The translations under genes and the position numbers were made by a program. From NCBI RefSeq assembly GCF_001679325.1, contig NZ_LZMX01000030.1: a DNA stretch of 64,000 nucleotides; one strand, given 5' to 3'. Shown here one piece after another: positions 42,696 through 49,710 of this stretch. This DNA is from Haemophilus_D parainfluenzae_AD. GTDB taxonomy: Bacteria > Pseudomonadota > Gammaproteobacteria > Enterobacterales > Pasteurellaceae. The notes below the pieces were generated by a model. It saw nothing but the letters and a program-made list of their open reading frames with translations. It did not search any database and had not been told where the DNA came from. The stretch's first letter is position 1, and every line of letters starts with the position of its first letter.

Positions 42696-43196
42696 ATGTT
42701 ATCATCAAACGTAATCAAATTATTAAATGATCAAATGAACCTTGAGTTCTACTCTTCAAACCTTTACTTACAAATGAGCGCATGGTGCGAACAAAACGGT
42801 TTTGAAGGTGCTGCTAAATTTTTATCAGCTCATGCTGCAGAAGAAATGCAACACATGCGTAAATTATTCACTTATTTAAATGAAACTGGTGCATTAGCGG
42901 TAATCACTGCAATTGAAGCGCCTGCGCATGAGTACAAATCATTAAAAGAAATCATTGAATTAACTTATAAACACGAAAAATTGATCACAAGTAAAATCAA
43001 TGAATTAGTGGGTAAAACTTTTGAAGAAAAAGATTACTCTGCGTTCAATTTCTTACAATGGTATGTTGCAGAACAACACGAAGAAGAGAAATTATTCAGC
43101 GGTATTTTAGACAAATTAAATCTTCTTGGCGAAGATGGCAAAGGTTTATTCTTAATTGATAAAGATTTAGGTAACCTTGCTGGTCAAACCGCTTAA
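42696..43196 (+). CDS. Ferritin, second of a tandem pair
   Basis: 166-aa paralogue of the preceding gene. E17 (NLEFYSSNLYLQ), E50 and H53 (EEMQHM), E94 (YKHEKL) and the AEQHEEEKLF motif are all present, so it should be catalytically active. It is cotranscribed with ftnA and ends at a clear terminator. Shine-Dalgarno AAAGGAG. Confidence 0.92.
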   Translation: MLSSNVIKLLNDQMNLEFYSSNLYLQMSAWCEQNGFEGAAKFLSAHAAEEMQHMRKLFTYLNETGALAVITAIEAPAHEYKSLKEIIELTYKHEKLITSKINELVGKTFEEKDYSAFNFLQWYVAEQHEEEKLFSGILDKLNLLGEDGKGLFLIDKDLGNLAGQTA

Positions 43197-43208
43197 TTAG
43201 AGAATCAT

Positions 43209-43238
43209 AAAGCTTAGTAGAAATACTAAGCTTTTATT
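43209..43238 (+). terminator. Terminator after the ferritin pair
   Basis: AAAGCTTAGTA (43209-43219) pairs with TACTAAGCTTT (43224-43234), followed by T. Confidence 0.9.
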
Positions 43239-43390
43239 TTACTTATTATTTGTGACAACGTATCAAATCATTTCAAACTTCTCTTTTATCGTTGAACACA
43301 AGTTGATGAAATTTAATACAATTACACGTTTTTAATGAAATTTTACTTGCAACGAAGTAAGATAAACGTATAATTCAGAACAACCCAAAT

Positions 43391-43476
43391 GCCTGGGTGG
43401 CGAAATTGGTAGACGCAGCGGATTCAAAATCCGCCGGTGAATAACCGTGTCGGTTCGAGTCCGACCCTAGGCACCA
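43391..43476 (+). tRNA. tRNA-Leu (CAA)
   Basis: 86-nt tRNA with encoded CCA. Acceptor GCCTGGG pairs with CCTAGGC (one G-T), the anticodon stem GCGGA/TCCGC holds loop TTCAAAA with anticodon CAA (reads UUG), a long variable arm (CGGTGAATAACCG) marks a class II tRNA, and the T loop is GGTTCGAGTCC. It is a single tRNA, followed by a small GC hairpin with T run at 43485-43512. Confidence 0.96.
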
Positions 43477-43484
43477 TATTATAA

Positions 43485-43513
43485 TCCTCGTTCATTGGAC
43501 GGGGATTTTTATT
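43485..43513 (+). terminator. Terminator after tRNA-Leu
   Basis: ATCCTCGT and ACGGGGAT form a stem with G-T pairs, followed by TTTTT. Confidence 0.65.
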
Positions 43514-43652
43514 TTGGATGTTCATAAACAAATCAACTATTTACAAATATTTTAGTGAAATGTTTCAAACTATTTTCATATCCTTATGCTACCCATTGTT
43601 GCATGTTTATACATTCATTACGCTAAAATTACGCCAATTTATAAGCTAAAAA

Positions 43653-44198
43653 CTACTTCTGCTTAGTCTTCATTAAAAATTGTTTTAAATCACTAATAGA
43701 TTGATTTCTATTATTTAAATCTACGACCTCTGAAACTCGGTCAAAGCGAAAAGTTAAGTACATTTCTCTAAGAAAGCAAAAACCATAAAAGTAATTTTGC
43801 TCAAGATCAAAACAACGAACTTCAACAGCCCTATATTCAGTGGTGCCACTTTCAGGTGTGTAATACATTAAAATTAATGCTTTTGTCCTAATGCTTGTTT
43901 TGCGTTCATACCAATCAGGTAATTCAAATGTATCACAGTCTTCCATGGCTTGTCTGTCGATATACACCTTTTGATCTGGAGTCTCAACTCTAACATCCAC
44001 CATATAGGTTTTACCTGAAGGACCTTTAAGTTTCTTATAAATTAAATCACTTTCTGATTCATATTGCTGGATTAACTTTTCTAGTTGCTCTTCCTCTATA
44101 CTAAGTATTTTTCCATATTTTGATTGTTTTGCTCTTGAAGTATTTGCTGCTTTAATTTCTTTTACTGCTACTTTAAATAAACTTGAAAAGAATCCCAT
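43653..44198 (-). CDS. Hypothetical protein with WYL-like C-terminus
   Basis: 181 aa. The N-terminus (MGFFSSLFKVAVKEIKAANT) may be an amphipathic helix; residues 30-60 are charged and helical. The C-terminal part YRAVEVRCFDLEQNYFYGFC followed by LREMYLTFRFDRVSEVVDLN matches the pattern of WYL sensor domains (Y-F-Y-aromatic, R-x-F-R-x-D-R-I). WYL domains bind nucleic acids or ligands in regulators and phage-defence proteins, usually next to a helix-turn-helix, which is absent here. It stands alone. Function unknown. GGAGA precedes the start. Confidence 0.6.
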   Translation of the reverse strand: MGFFSSLFKVAVKEIKAANTSRAKQSKYGKILSIEEEQLEKLIQQYESESDLIYKKLKGPSGKTYMVDVRVETPDQKVYIDRQAMEDCDTFELPDWYERKTSIRTKALILMYYTPESGTTEYRAVEVRCFDLEQNYFYGFCFLREMYLTFRFDRVSEVVDLNNRNQSISDLKQFLMKTKQK

Positions 44199-44530
44199 AA
44201 TCTTTCTCCTTATACTTTAAATTATTTAATGATACAGCTAAATAGAGAAATAATTTTTGATATACTTCACAAAGTTAAATATTCACTATAACTAAACTAT
44301 ATTGATATGGACTATGTCAAAACAATCTAATCAACCAACAATTGGCACTTCTAGCTTATGTGATATAATACATGGACGGGTTCAATCCTAAAATTTTTTA
44401 GAGCCATTGTTATACAAGATTACCCCAAAATCCGATTTCATTTTTCCATTACGTGTAAAACAAGTGGCACCACTGATTTAATAAGCTCTGAGTTAATTCA
44501 GGGCTTTCTTTATTAGCTAAAGTAATCAAT
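44199..44530. other. Intergenic region upstream of ttcA
   Basis: 332 bp. A hairpin AAGCTCTGA/TCAGGGCTT with T run lies at about 44482-44509 just before ttcA, and could attenuate or terminate upstream transcription. No ORF of note; a short tRNA T-loop-like string at 44379-44388 has no tRNA around it. Confidence 0.5.
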
Positions 44531-45460
44531 ATGACAGAACAAAACCAAGATAAAAAACAGACTTATAATTTCAATAAATTACAAAAACGTCTTCGCCGCA
44601 ATGTAGGTAATGCAATTGCTGATTTCGGTATGATTGAAGATGGTGATAAAGTGATGGTTTGTCTTTCTGGTGGTAAAGACAGCTATACGCTTCTCGATAT
44701 TTTGTTGAATTTACAACAAAGTGCACCGATTAAATTTGATATTGTTGCCGTCAATTTAGACCAAAAACAGCCAGGTTTTCCTGAGCATGTTTTACCTGAA
44801 TATCTGCAAAGTATCGGTGTGGATTATAAAATCGTTGAAGAAAATACTTACGGCATCGTAAAAGAGAAAATCCCAGAAGGTAAAACAACGTGTTCTCTCT
44901 GCTCTCGCCTACGCCGTGGTATTTTATATCGTACAGCAACCGAACTTGGTGCAACCAAAATTGCACTTGGACACCATCGTGATGATATGTTGGCTACCCT
45001 TTTCCTGAATATGTTCTACGGTGGAAAACTGAAATCGATGCCACCGAAATTAATTTCTGATGACGGCAAGCAGATTGTGATTCGTCCATTGGCTTACTGT
45101 AAAGAAAAAGATATTGAAAAGTATGCCGTAGCCAAAGCATTCCCAATTATTCCTTGTAATTTATGTGGTTCTCAACCTAATTTACAACGTCAAGTAGTAA
45201 AAGAAATGCTGAATACTTGGGACCGTCAATATCCTGGACGTTTGGAAACCATGTTTAGTGCGATGCAAAACATTACGTTGTCACACTTATGTGACCCAAA
45301 ACTCTTCGATTTCAAAGGCATTAAACATGGTCAATCACTTGATGGCATTGAAGGAGATACCGCATTTGATGAAGAACGCATCGAACCAATGAGATTTGAT
45401 GATGAAGATGTGTCTGACTACGCCGATAATGAAATGATCAGCTTTAAAGAAGTGAATTAA
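44531..45460 (+). CDS. ttcA: tRNA 2-thiocytidine synthetase TtcA
   Basis: 309-aa PP-loop ATPase with a [4Fe-4S] cluster that thiolates cytidine 32 of some tRNAs. The ATP site SGGKDS is at residues 45-50, the central CxxC is TTCSLCSRLRRG near 118-121, and a further cysteine lies in IIPCNLCGSQPN near 209. Length matches E. coli TtcA (311). tusE starts 1 nt after the stop; both serve tRNA thiolation, though TusE belongs to the U34 pathway. Confidence 0.95.
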   Translation: MTEQNQDKKQTYNFNKLQKRLRRNVGNAIADFGMIEDGDKVMVCLSGGKDSYTLLDILLNLQQSAPIKFDIVAVNLDQKQPGFPEHVLPEYLQSIGVDYKIVEENTYGIVKEKIPEGKTTCSLCSRLRRGILYRTATELGATKIALGHHRDDMLATLFLNMFYGGKLKSMPPKLISDDGKQIVIRPLAYCKEKDIEKYAVAKAFPIIPCNLCGSQPNLQRQVVKEMLNTWDRQYPGRLETMFSAMQNITLSHLCDPKLFDFKGIKHGQSLDGIEGDTAFDEERIEPMRFDDEDVSDYADNEMISFKEVN

Positions 45461-45461
45461 T

Positions 45462-45791
45462 ATGATTACCGTAAAAGGAAAACAAATCGAAACCGACGCC
45501 TTTGGCTATTTACTTAATATTGTTGATTGGAATGAAGATGTAGCAAAACACATCGCTCAGCTAGAAGGTGTAGAACTGACCGACGCTCACTGGGAAGTAA
45601 TTTATTTTGTGCGTGATTTTTACCAAGAATATAACACCTCCCCTGCAATTCGGATGCTAGTAAAAGCAATGTCAGAAAAATTAGGTGTTGATAAAGGTAA
45701 TAGCCGCTATTTGCAACGACTCTTCCCTGACGGACCAGCTAAGCAAGCAACCAAACTGGCGGGTCTGCCAAAACCAGCTAAATGCTTATAA
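45462..45791 (+). CDS. tusE: Sulfurtransferase TusE (DsrC family)
   Basis: 109 aa. Accepts persulfide sulfur from TusBCD and hands it to MnmA for 2-thiouridine at U34 of tRNAs. The DsrC-type C-terminus keeps the essential penultimate cysteine (GLPKPAKCL, C108). Other family marks are GYLLNIVDWNEDVA near 14 and EYNTSPAIRMLVKAM near 55. Immediately downstream of ttcA, so one operon for tRNA sulfur chemistry. Confidence 0.93.
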   Translation: MITVKGKQIETDAFGYLLNIVDWNEDVAKHIAQLEGVELTDAHWEVIYFVRDFYQEYNTSPAIRMLVKAMSEKLGVDKGNSRYLQRLFPDGPAKQATKLAGLPKPAKCL

Positions 45792-45799
45792 AATAATGT

Positions 45800-45829
45800 A
45801 ACCGCACGATAAAGTGCGGTTATTTTTTT
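45800..45829 (+). terminator. Uptake-sequence terminator after tusE
   Basis: AACCGCAC (45800-45807) pairs with GTGCGGTT (45814-45821), then ATTTTTTT. Confidence 0.85.
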
Positions 45830-45839
45830 ACTCAAATTT

Positions 45840-45872
45840 CGCTATATACAATAAAATATAATCGCTATATAC
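45840..45872 (+). promoter_or_regulatory. Promoter with two ModE-like half-sites
   Basis: CGCTATATAC occurs at 45840-45849 and 45863-45872, 23 bp apart, around a -10 box TATAAT (45857-45862). CGNTATATA is the half-site of the molybdate repressor ModE as I recall it. Binding here would block transcription of the ABC transporter when molybdate is plentiful. Confidence 0.5.
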
Positions 45873-45898
45873 TTATAAAAACAGCGAATTTTAAGTAT

Positions 45899-46885
45899 AT
45901 GAACAAATCCTTCCTTACCTTTCCCCTTTTACTTTGCCTGCTTATTGGGCTGATTTTATGTTCGCTCTCTTGGGGACGTTTTGCGATTCCGCTTGAGAAT
46001 GTCGTACAAAGTCTTATTGGTAATAATGTCAATGATGTTCAAAATAACATTATTTTTAATCTTCGTTTGCCTCGTGTAATTGCTGCCATGCTTGTCGGTG
46101 CTTCATTGGCTATTGCGGGTGTGGTATATCAAGGTATTTTCCGCAATCCTTTGGTTTCACCTGATATTTTAGGGGTATCTAATGGCGCTTGTGTTGGTGC
46201 GGCATTGGCGATTTTAATCGGTTCAGGGATGCTGGGCATTCAAGCCTTTGCCTTTGTCGGTGGTTTGATTGCCGTCTTACTCACCATGAATTTACCACGT
46301 TTAATTCAACGCGACTCCACCATTGTTTTAGTGCTTTCCGGCATTATCGTTTCGGGCTTTATGATGGCAACATTAGGCCTATTGAAATATCTCGCCGATC
46401 CCGAAACCCAGCTAGCTGACATTGTGTATTGGCAATTAGGTAGCCTAACAAAATCCAACTACGATAATTTGTTCATCCTTTCTCCTATCATTTTGCTTAC
46501 CACCCTTGGCTTATTTTTAATGCGTTGGAGAATTAACGTACTTTCATTAGGCGATCGCGAGGCGAAATTAATTGGGGCAAATATTCGATTAGAGCGTGGA
46601 TTAATGGTGGTTTGTGCCACATTGCTGACAGCTTCATCGGTTTGCTTAAGCGGCACAATTGGTTGGCTTGGTTTAGTGATTCCGCATTTAGCACGGCTTT
46701 TCATTGGTGATAACAATGTCAAAAGTTTACCGCTTGCCGGACTTATCGGTGCGATTTTCTTGCTCGTTATCGACACTCTCGCCCGCAATTTATACATTCA
46801 AGAAATTCCACTCGGCATTCTCACTGGTTTTATTGGTGCGCCATTCTTTGCTTGGGTTCTGATTAAACAAAAGGTGGTGGACTAA
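45899..46885 (+). CDS. FecCD-family ABC transporter permease (probable molybdate/tungstate)
   Basis: 328-aa inner-membrane permease with about ten spans, BtuC/FecCD type. The hallmark LRLPRVIAAMLVGASLAIAG and QGIFRNPLVSPDILGVSNGA are near residues 51-100, and the ATPase-contact region GLVIPHLARLFIGDNN near 260. This family moves iron chelates, cobalamin and, in Haemophilus MolB, molybdate. The downstream mop gene and ModE-like half-sites favour molybdate/tungstate here. Its last base overlaps the ATPase start. Confidence 0.85.
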   Translation: MNKSFLTFPLLLCLLIGLILCSLSWGRFAIPLENVVQSLIGNNVNDVQNNIIFNLRLPRVIAAMLVGASLAIAGVVYQGIFRNPLVSPDILGVSNGACVGAALAILIGSGMLGIQAFAFVGGLIAVLLTMNLPRLIQRDSTIVLVLSGIIVSGFMMATLGLLKYLADPETQLADIVYWQLGSLTKSNYDNLFILSPIILLTTLGLFLMRWRINVLSLGDREAKLIGANIRLERGLMVVCATLLTASSVCLSGTIGWLGLVIPHLARLFIGDNNVKSLPLAGLIGAIFLLVIDTLARNLYIQEIPLGILTGFIGAPFFAWVLIKQKVVD

Positions 46886-47673
46886 TGCTGAAAATTGACA
46901 ATCTCTATTATTGGCACAACGTTGAGCATTCGTTACTCACTGGCATTGATTTAACCTTACAAAAAGGCGAATTGATGACGATTCTTGGCGCTAATGGTCG
47001 TGGTAAATCAACGTTATTAAACTGTATCGCGGGGCTTTTGAAACCAAAGAGCGGTCAGATTTTGCTAGATAATTGCAACTTAAGCGAAATGAATAGTAAG
47101 CAAATTGCTCAAAAAATTGCTTATGTCTCGCAACATAGTCCACAAACCTATCAATATCGCGTGCGTGATTATGTGGTACTCGGTCGTGCTGCGCATCTAG
47201 GTGTGCTTGATAAGCCAAGTGAAGCTGATTTTGCATTAGTTGATGAAGCCTTAAATAAACTGGGTATCAGTCATTTTGCTGACAGAATTTATATGCTAAT
47301 GAGTGGTGGTGAAAAACAACTGGTCAATCTTGCCCGTATTTTGGTGCAACAACCTCAACTGATTTTGTTTGATGAGCCTACCTCGGCATTAGATTACGGT
47401 AATGTGTTTAAAACCTTAAGCCTAATCAAAGAGCTCTCATTGCAAGGCTTTACCATAATCATGACAACACATAACCCCGATCATCCGATGTTGTTGCATA
47501 GTGCCCTGCCCCATAGCCGCGTAACCATATTAAATGAACACGGCAAATTACAAACAGGCACCGCGCCAGAAATTATTACTGAAGCTAATTTAAAAGCACT
47601 TTATCAAACCGATTTGCGCTTAGTTGATGTACCTGCGTTACAACGTCAAATTTGTGCAATTACCCATTTATAA
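46885..47673 (+). CDS. ABC transporter ATP-binding protein (probable molybdate/tungstate)
   Basis: 262-aa ATPase of the FecE/BtuD type. Walker A GANGRGKST (arginine in place of the usual serine or cysteine) at about residues 36-44, signature MSGGEKQL near 137 (M replaces L), Walker B LILFDEPTSALD near 158. The H-loop is TTHNPDH. It pairs with the permease upstream and the binding protein downstream. Confidence 0.87.
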   Translation: MLKIDNLYYWHNVEHSLLTGIDLTLQKGELMTILGANGRGKSTLLNCIAGLLKPKSGQILLDNCNLSEMNSKQIAQKIAYVSQHSPQTYQYRVRDYVVLGRAAHLGVLDKPSEADFALVDEALNKLGISHFADRIYMLMSGGEKQLVNLARILVQQPQLILFDEPTSALDYGNVFKTLSLIKELSLQGFTIIMTTHNPDHPMLLHSALPHSRVTILNEHGKLQTGTAPEIITEANLKALYQTDLRLVDVPALQRQICAITHL

Positions 47674-47696
47674 ACACCCACTAGAAGGAAATTCAT

Positions 47697-48731
47697 ATGT
47701 TGAAACATTCTCTCAAAAAAGGCTTGATTGCCCTTTCTCTTGCTGCCTGTTTTGCCCTACCGCTGCAAGCGAAAGTTATCACGGATGTTGAAGGAAATAA
47801 AATCGAACTACCAGACAACGTTCAACGTGTTGCTGATCTTTGGCATGCGAATAACCAAATCGTTTTGCTATTAGGTGGTGCGAATAAATTAGTTGGTACT
47901 ACTACGACCATCGCCGCGAACCCTTGGTATAGCGCAGTATATCCAAATATTAAAAATGTACCGGTATTAACCAATGGTGAAACCATTCAAACTGAAGAAC
48001 TATTAAGCCACAAACCCGATGCGGTATTGCTCTCGAAAAAATCCATGTTAACTGAAGTGGAGCAAGCCGGCTTGAAAGGCGTGCGTGTAAGTTTCCAAGA
48101 TTTTGATGGTTTGAAAAAAACCATACGCATCACGGCTGAAGTGTTAGGTGATAAAGCCCCTGAAATCGCAGAAAACTATATCAAAGAATTAGAAGGCAAC
48201 ATTCAATTTGTAGAAAGTCGTCTTAAAGGCTTAAAAGATGAACAACGCCCAACCGTGTTACATATCACTAAAGGCTCTGATTTGTTTATGATTGATGGCG
48301 GAAAATCGATGATTGGTGAATGGATTAAATTAGCTGGCGGTAAAAGTGTATTACCTGATGAAGCTAATATGGTGACCGTTACGGTAGAAAGCATTATTCA
48401 AGCGAATCCAGATGTCATTATTATCGGCAGCAGCGGCAATAAAGCACAAGCGGCAATCGAGAAAATTAAAGCTGATCCAGCATGGCAATCAATAAGTGCG
48501 GTCAAAAATAATCGTATTTATGCTAACCCAACTGGCACATTTCCATGGGATCGCTATAGTGCAGAAGAAGCCTTACAAATTCTTTGGGCGGCTCAGCTCT
48601 TCCATCCTGAACAATTTAAAGATTTAAACATGGTAGAGAAAACACAAGCTTTCTATAAAAAATATTACGGTTATGCATTAAGTAAAGAAAATGCTGAGCA
48701 AATCTTAAAAGGATTATCACCTATTAAGTAG
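47697..48731 (+). CDS. Periplasmic binding protein of the ABC transporter (MolA-like)
   Basis: 344 aa with signal peptide (cleavage near PLQA-K) and a class III (Peripla_BP_2) fold: an N-terminal lobe (RVADLWHANNQIVLLLGGAN near 43), a long central helix and a C-terminal lobe (IIQANPDVIIIGSSGNKAQ near 233). There is no lipobox. The ligand is not certain; gene order permease-ATPase-binding protein plus mop and the promoter suggest molybdate/tungstate, with an iron chelate as the alternative. Confidence 0.75.
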   Translation: MLKHSLKKGLIALSLAACFALPLQAKVITDVEGNKIELPDNVQRVADLWHANNQIVLLLGGANKLVGTTTTIAANPWYSAVYPNIKNVPVLTNGETIQTEELLSHKPDAVLLSKKSMLTEVEQAGLKGVRVSFQDFDGLKKTIRITAEVLGDKAPEIAENYIKELEGNIQFVESRLKGLKDEQRPTVLHITKGSDLFMIDGGKSMIGEWIKLAGGKSVLPDEANMVTVTVESIIQANPDVIIIGSSGNKAQAAIEKIKADPAWQSISAVKNNRIYANPTGTFPWDRYSAEEALQILWAAQLFHPEQFKDLNMVEKTQAFYKKYYGYALSKENAEQILKGLSPIK

Positions 48732-48800
48732 TATTTTCAATTTATATATTTATCTATATAATGCCCACTCTTTTTTAACTTAAACATAAGGAAATGCTAA

Positions 48801-49010
48801 ATGAAAATTAGTGCAAGAAACCAACTTAAAGGTACTGTAAAATCAATCGAAACTGGCTCAGTGAACGCAATCGTACACATTGATATCGGTAACGGTAACA
48901 TCATTTCTTCTACCATCTCTATCGATGCTGTAAAAGAATTAGGTTTAGCAGTTGGTAAAGAAGCATATGCGATTATCAAAGCGACCTCTGTAATGGTTGG
49001 TGTTGAATAA
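48801..49010 (+). CDS. mop: Molbindin Mop (molybdenum-pterin-binding protein)
   Basis: 69-aa single Mop/TOBE domain protein that assembles into a hexamer and stores molybdate in the cytoplasm. It begins MKISARNQLKGTVKSIETGS and contains VNAIVHIDIGNGNIISSTIS with the oxyanion-binding serines. It lies 69 bp after the binding-protein gene and ends in an uptake-sequence terminator. Its presence is the best local clue that the transporter carries molybdate or tungstate. Confidence 0.93.
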   Translation: MKISARNQLKGTVKSIETGSVNAIVHIDIGNGNIISSTISIDAVKELGLAVGKEAYAIIKATSVMVGVE

Positions 49011-49040
49011 TCTAAACTGAACCGTTTAAAACTTTTATAT

Positions 49041-49069
49041 AACCGCACTTAAAGTGCGGTTATTTTTTT
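49041..49069 (+). terminator. Uptake-sequence terminator after mop
   Basis: AACCGCACTT (49041-49050) pairs with AAGTGCGGTT (49052-49061), then ATTTTTTT. Confidence 0.85.
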
Positions 49070-49260
49070 GTCTTTTTCTCTCTAATCTCTTTATTCCCCT
49101 TCTAATAAAATGCATTTTATCCTTAACTAAAATGAAACGATCTTTGCTCTATTTTGTTATTTATTAACTTTTCATTAATTATATTATATAATTTTTACAC
49201 ATTATCAATTTTCGGTTAATAATCTACTTTTGGATTATTCTGTTAAACTTAGGAGAGCAA

Positions 49261-49522
49261 ATGACAAATCAACGTTTTATTACCATTTTAGGCTATGTCG
49301 CAACATTTACTTCAGTTTGTATGTATGTGTCTTACTTGCAACAAATTGGTCTAAATTTATCGGGTCAAAAAGGAGGTTGGTTACAACCTTTTGCCACGAT
49401 GATTAACTGTATAGTTTATGGGTGGCTTATGGTTTGTTAAAAGAAAAACGCGATTGTCTATTTCATTAGCTAATGCACCAGGTGTGATTCTAGGCTTGAT
49501 TACTTTCGTCACTGCCTTATAA
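49261..49522 (+). pseudogene. SemiSWEET-type sugar transporter, broken by two frameshifts
   Basis: A Shine-Dalgarno (AGGAG) and ATG start a frame encoding MTNQRFITILGYVATFTSVC and continuing through LQQIGLNLSGQKGGWLQPFATMINCIV, which matches SemiSWEET proteins (PQ-loop/MtN3 family, about 86-90 aa). The frame ends early at 49437-49439. YGLLKEKRD follows in a second frame and SISLANAPGVILGLITFVTAL in a third, ending at 49522. About two extra bases near 49420 and one missing base near 49456 would explain it. Either a real pseudogene or two sequencing errors. Confidence 0.8.
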
Positions 49523-49540
49523 CACTATAAAACCTCATAC

Positions 49541-49582
49541 AAAAAAGACCGCACTTTTAGAAATCTTAAAGTGCAGTCTTTT
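49541..49582. terminator. Terminator with an imperfect uptake-sequence pair
   Basis: AAAAAGACCGCACTTT pairs with AAAGTGCAGTCTTTTT (one mismatch), between the SemiSWEET remnant and metE. Confidence 0.8.
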
Positions 49583-49663
49583 TGTTTATTAATTTAATTC
49601 ATTTAAAACCTGAAAATTATGAACTTGTATAATCTTTTATTCTATTGCATTCTATTAATGAAC

Positions 49664-49687
49664 AGACGTTTAGACGTCTAAACTAAA
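49664..49687 (+). promoter_or_regulatory. MetJ operator: tandem met boxes
   Basis: AGACGTTT, AGACGTCT and AAACTAAA are three adjacent 8-bp met boxes; the middle one is the exact consensus. They lie 24 bp before the metE start, so MetJ with S-adenosylmethionine should repress metE. Confidence 0.9.
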
Positions 49688-49710
49688 CAAAGACAATAGA
49701 AGGATTAATT

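Noticed and set aside
44379..44388. tRNA-like string GGTTCAATCC upstream of ttcA
   Set aside because: No acceptor, D or anticodon arms could be fitted around it; probably chance.
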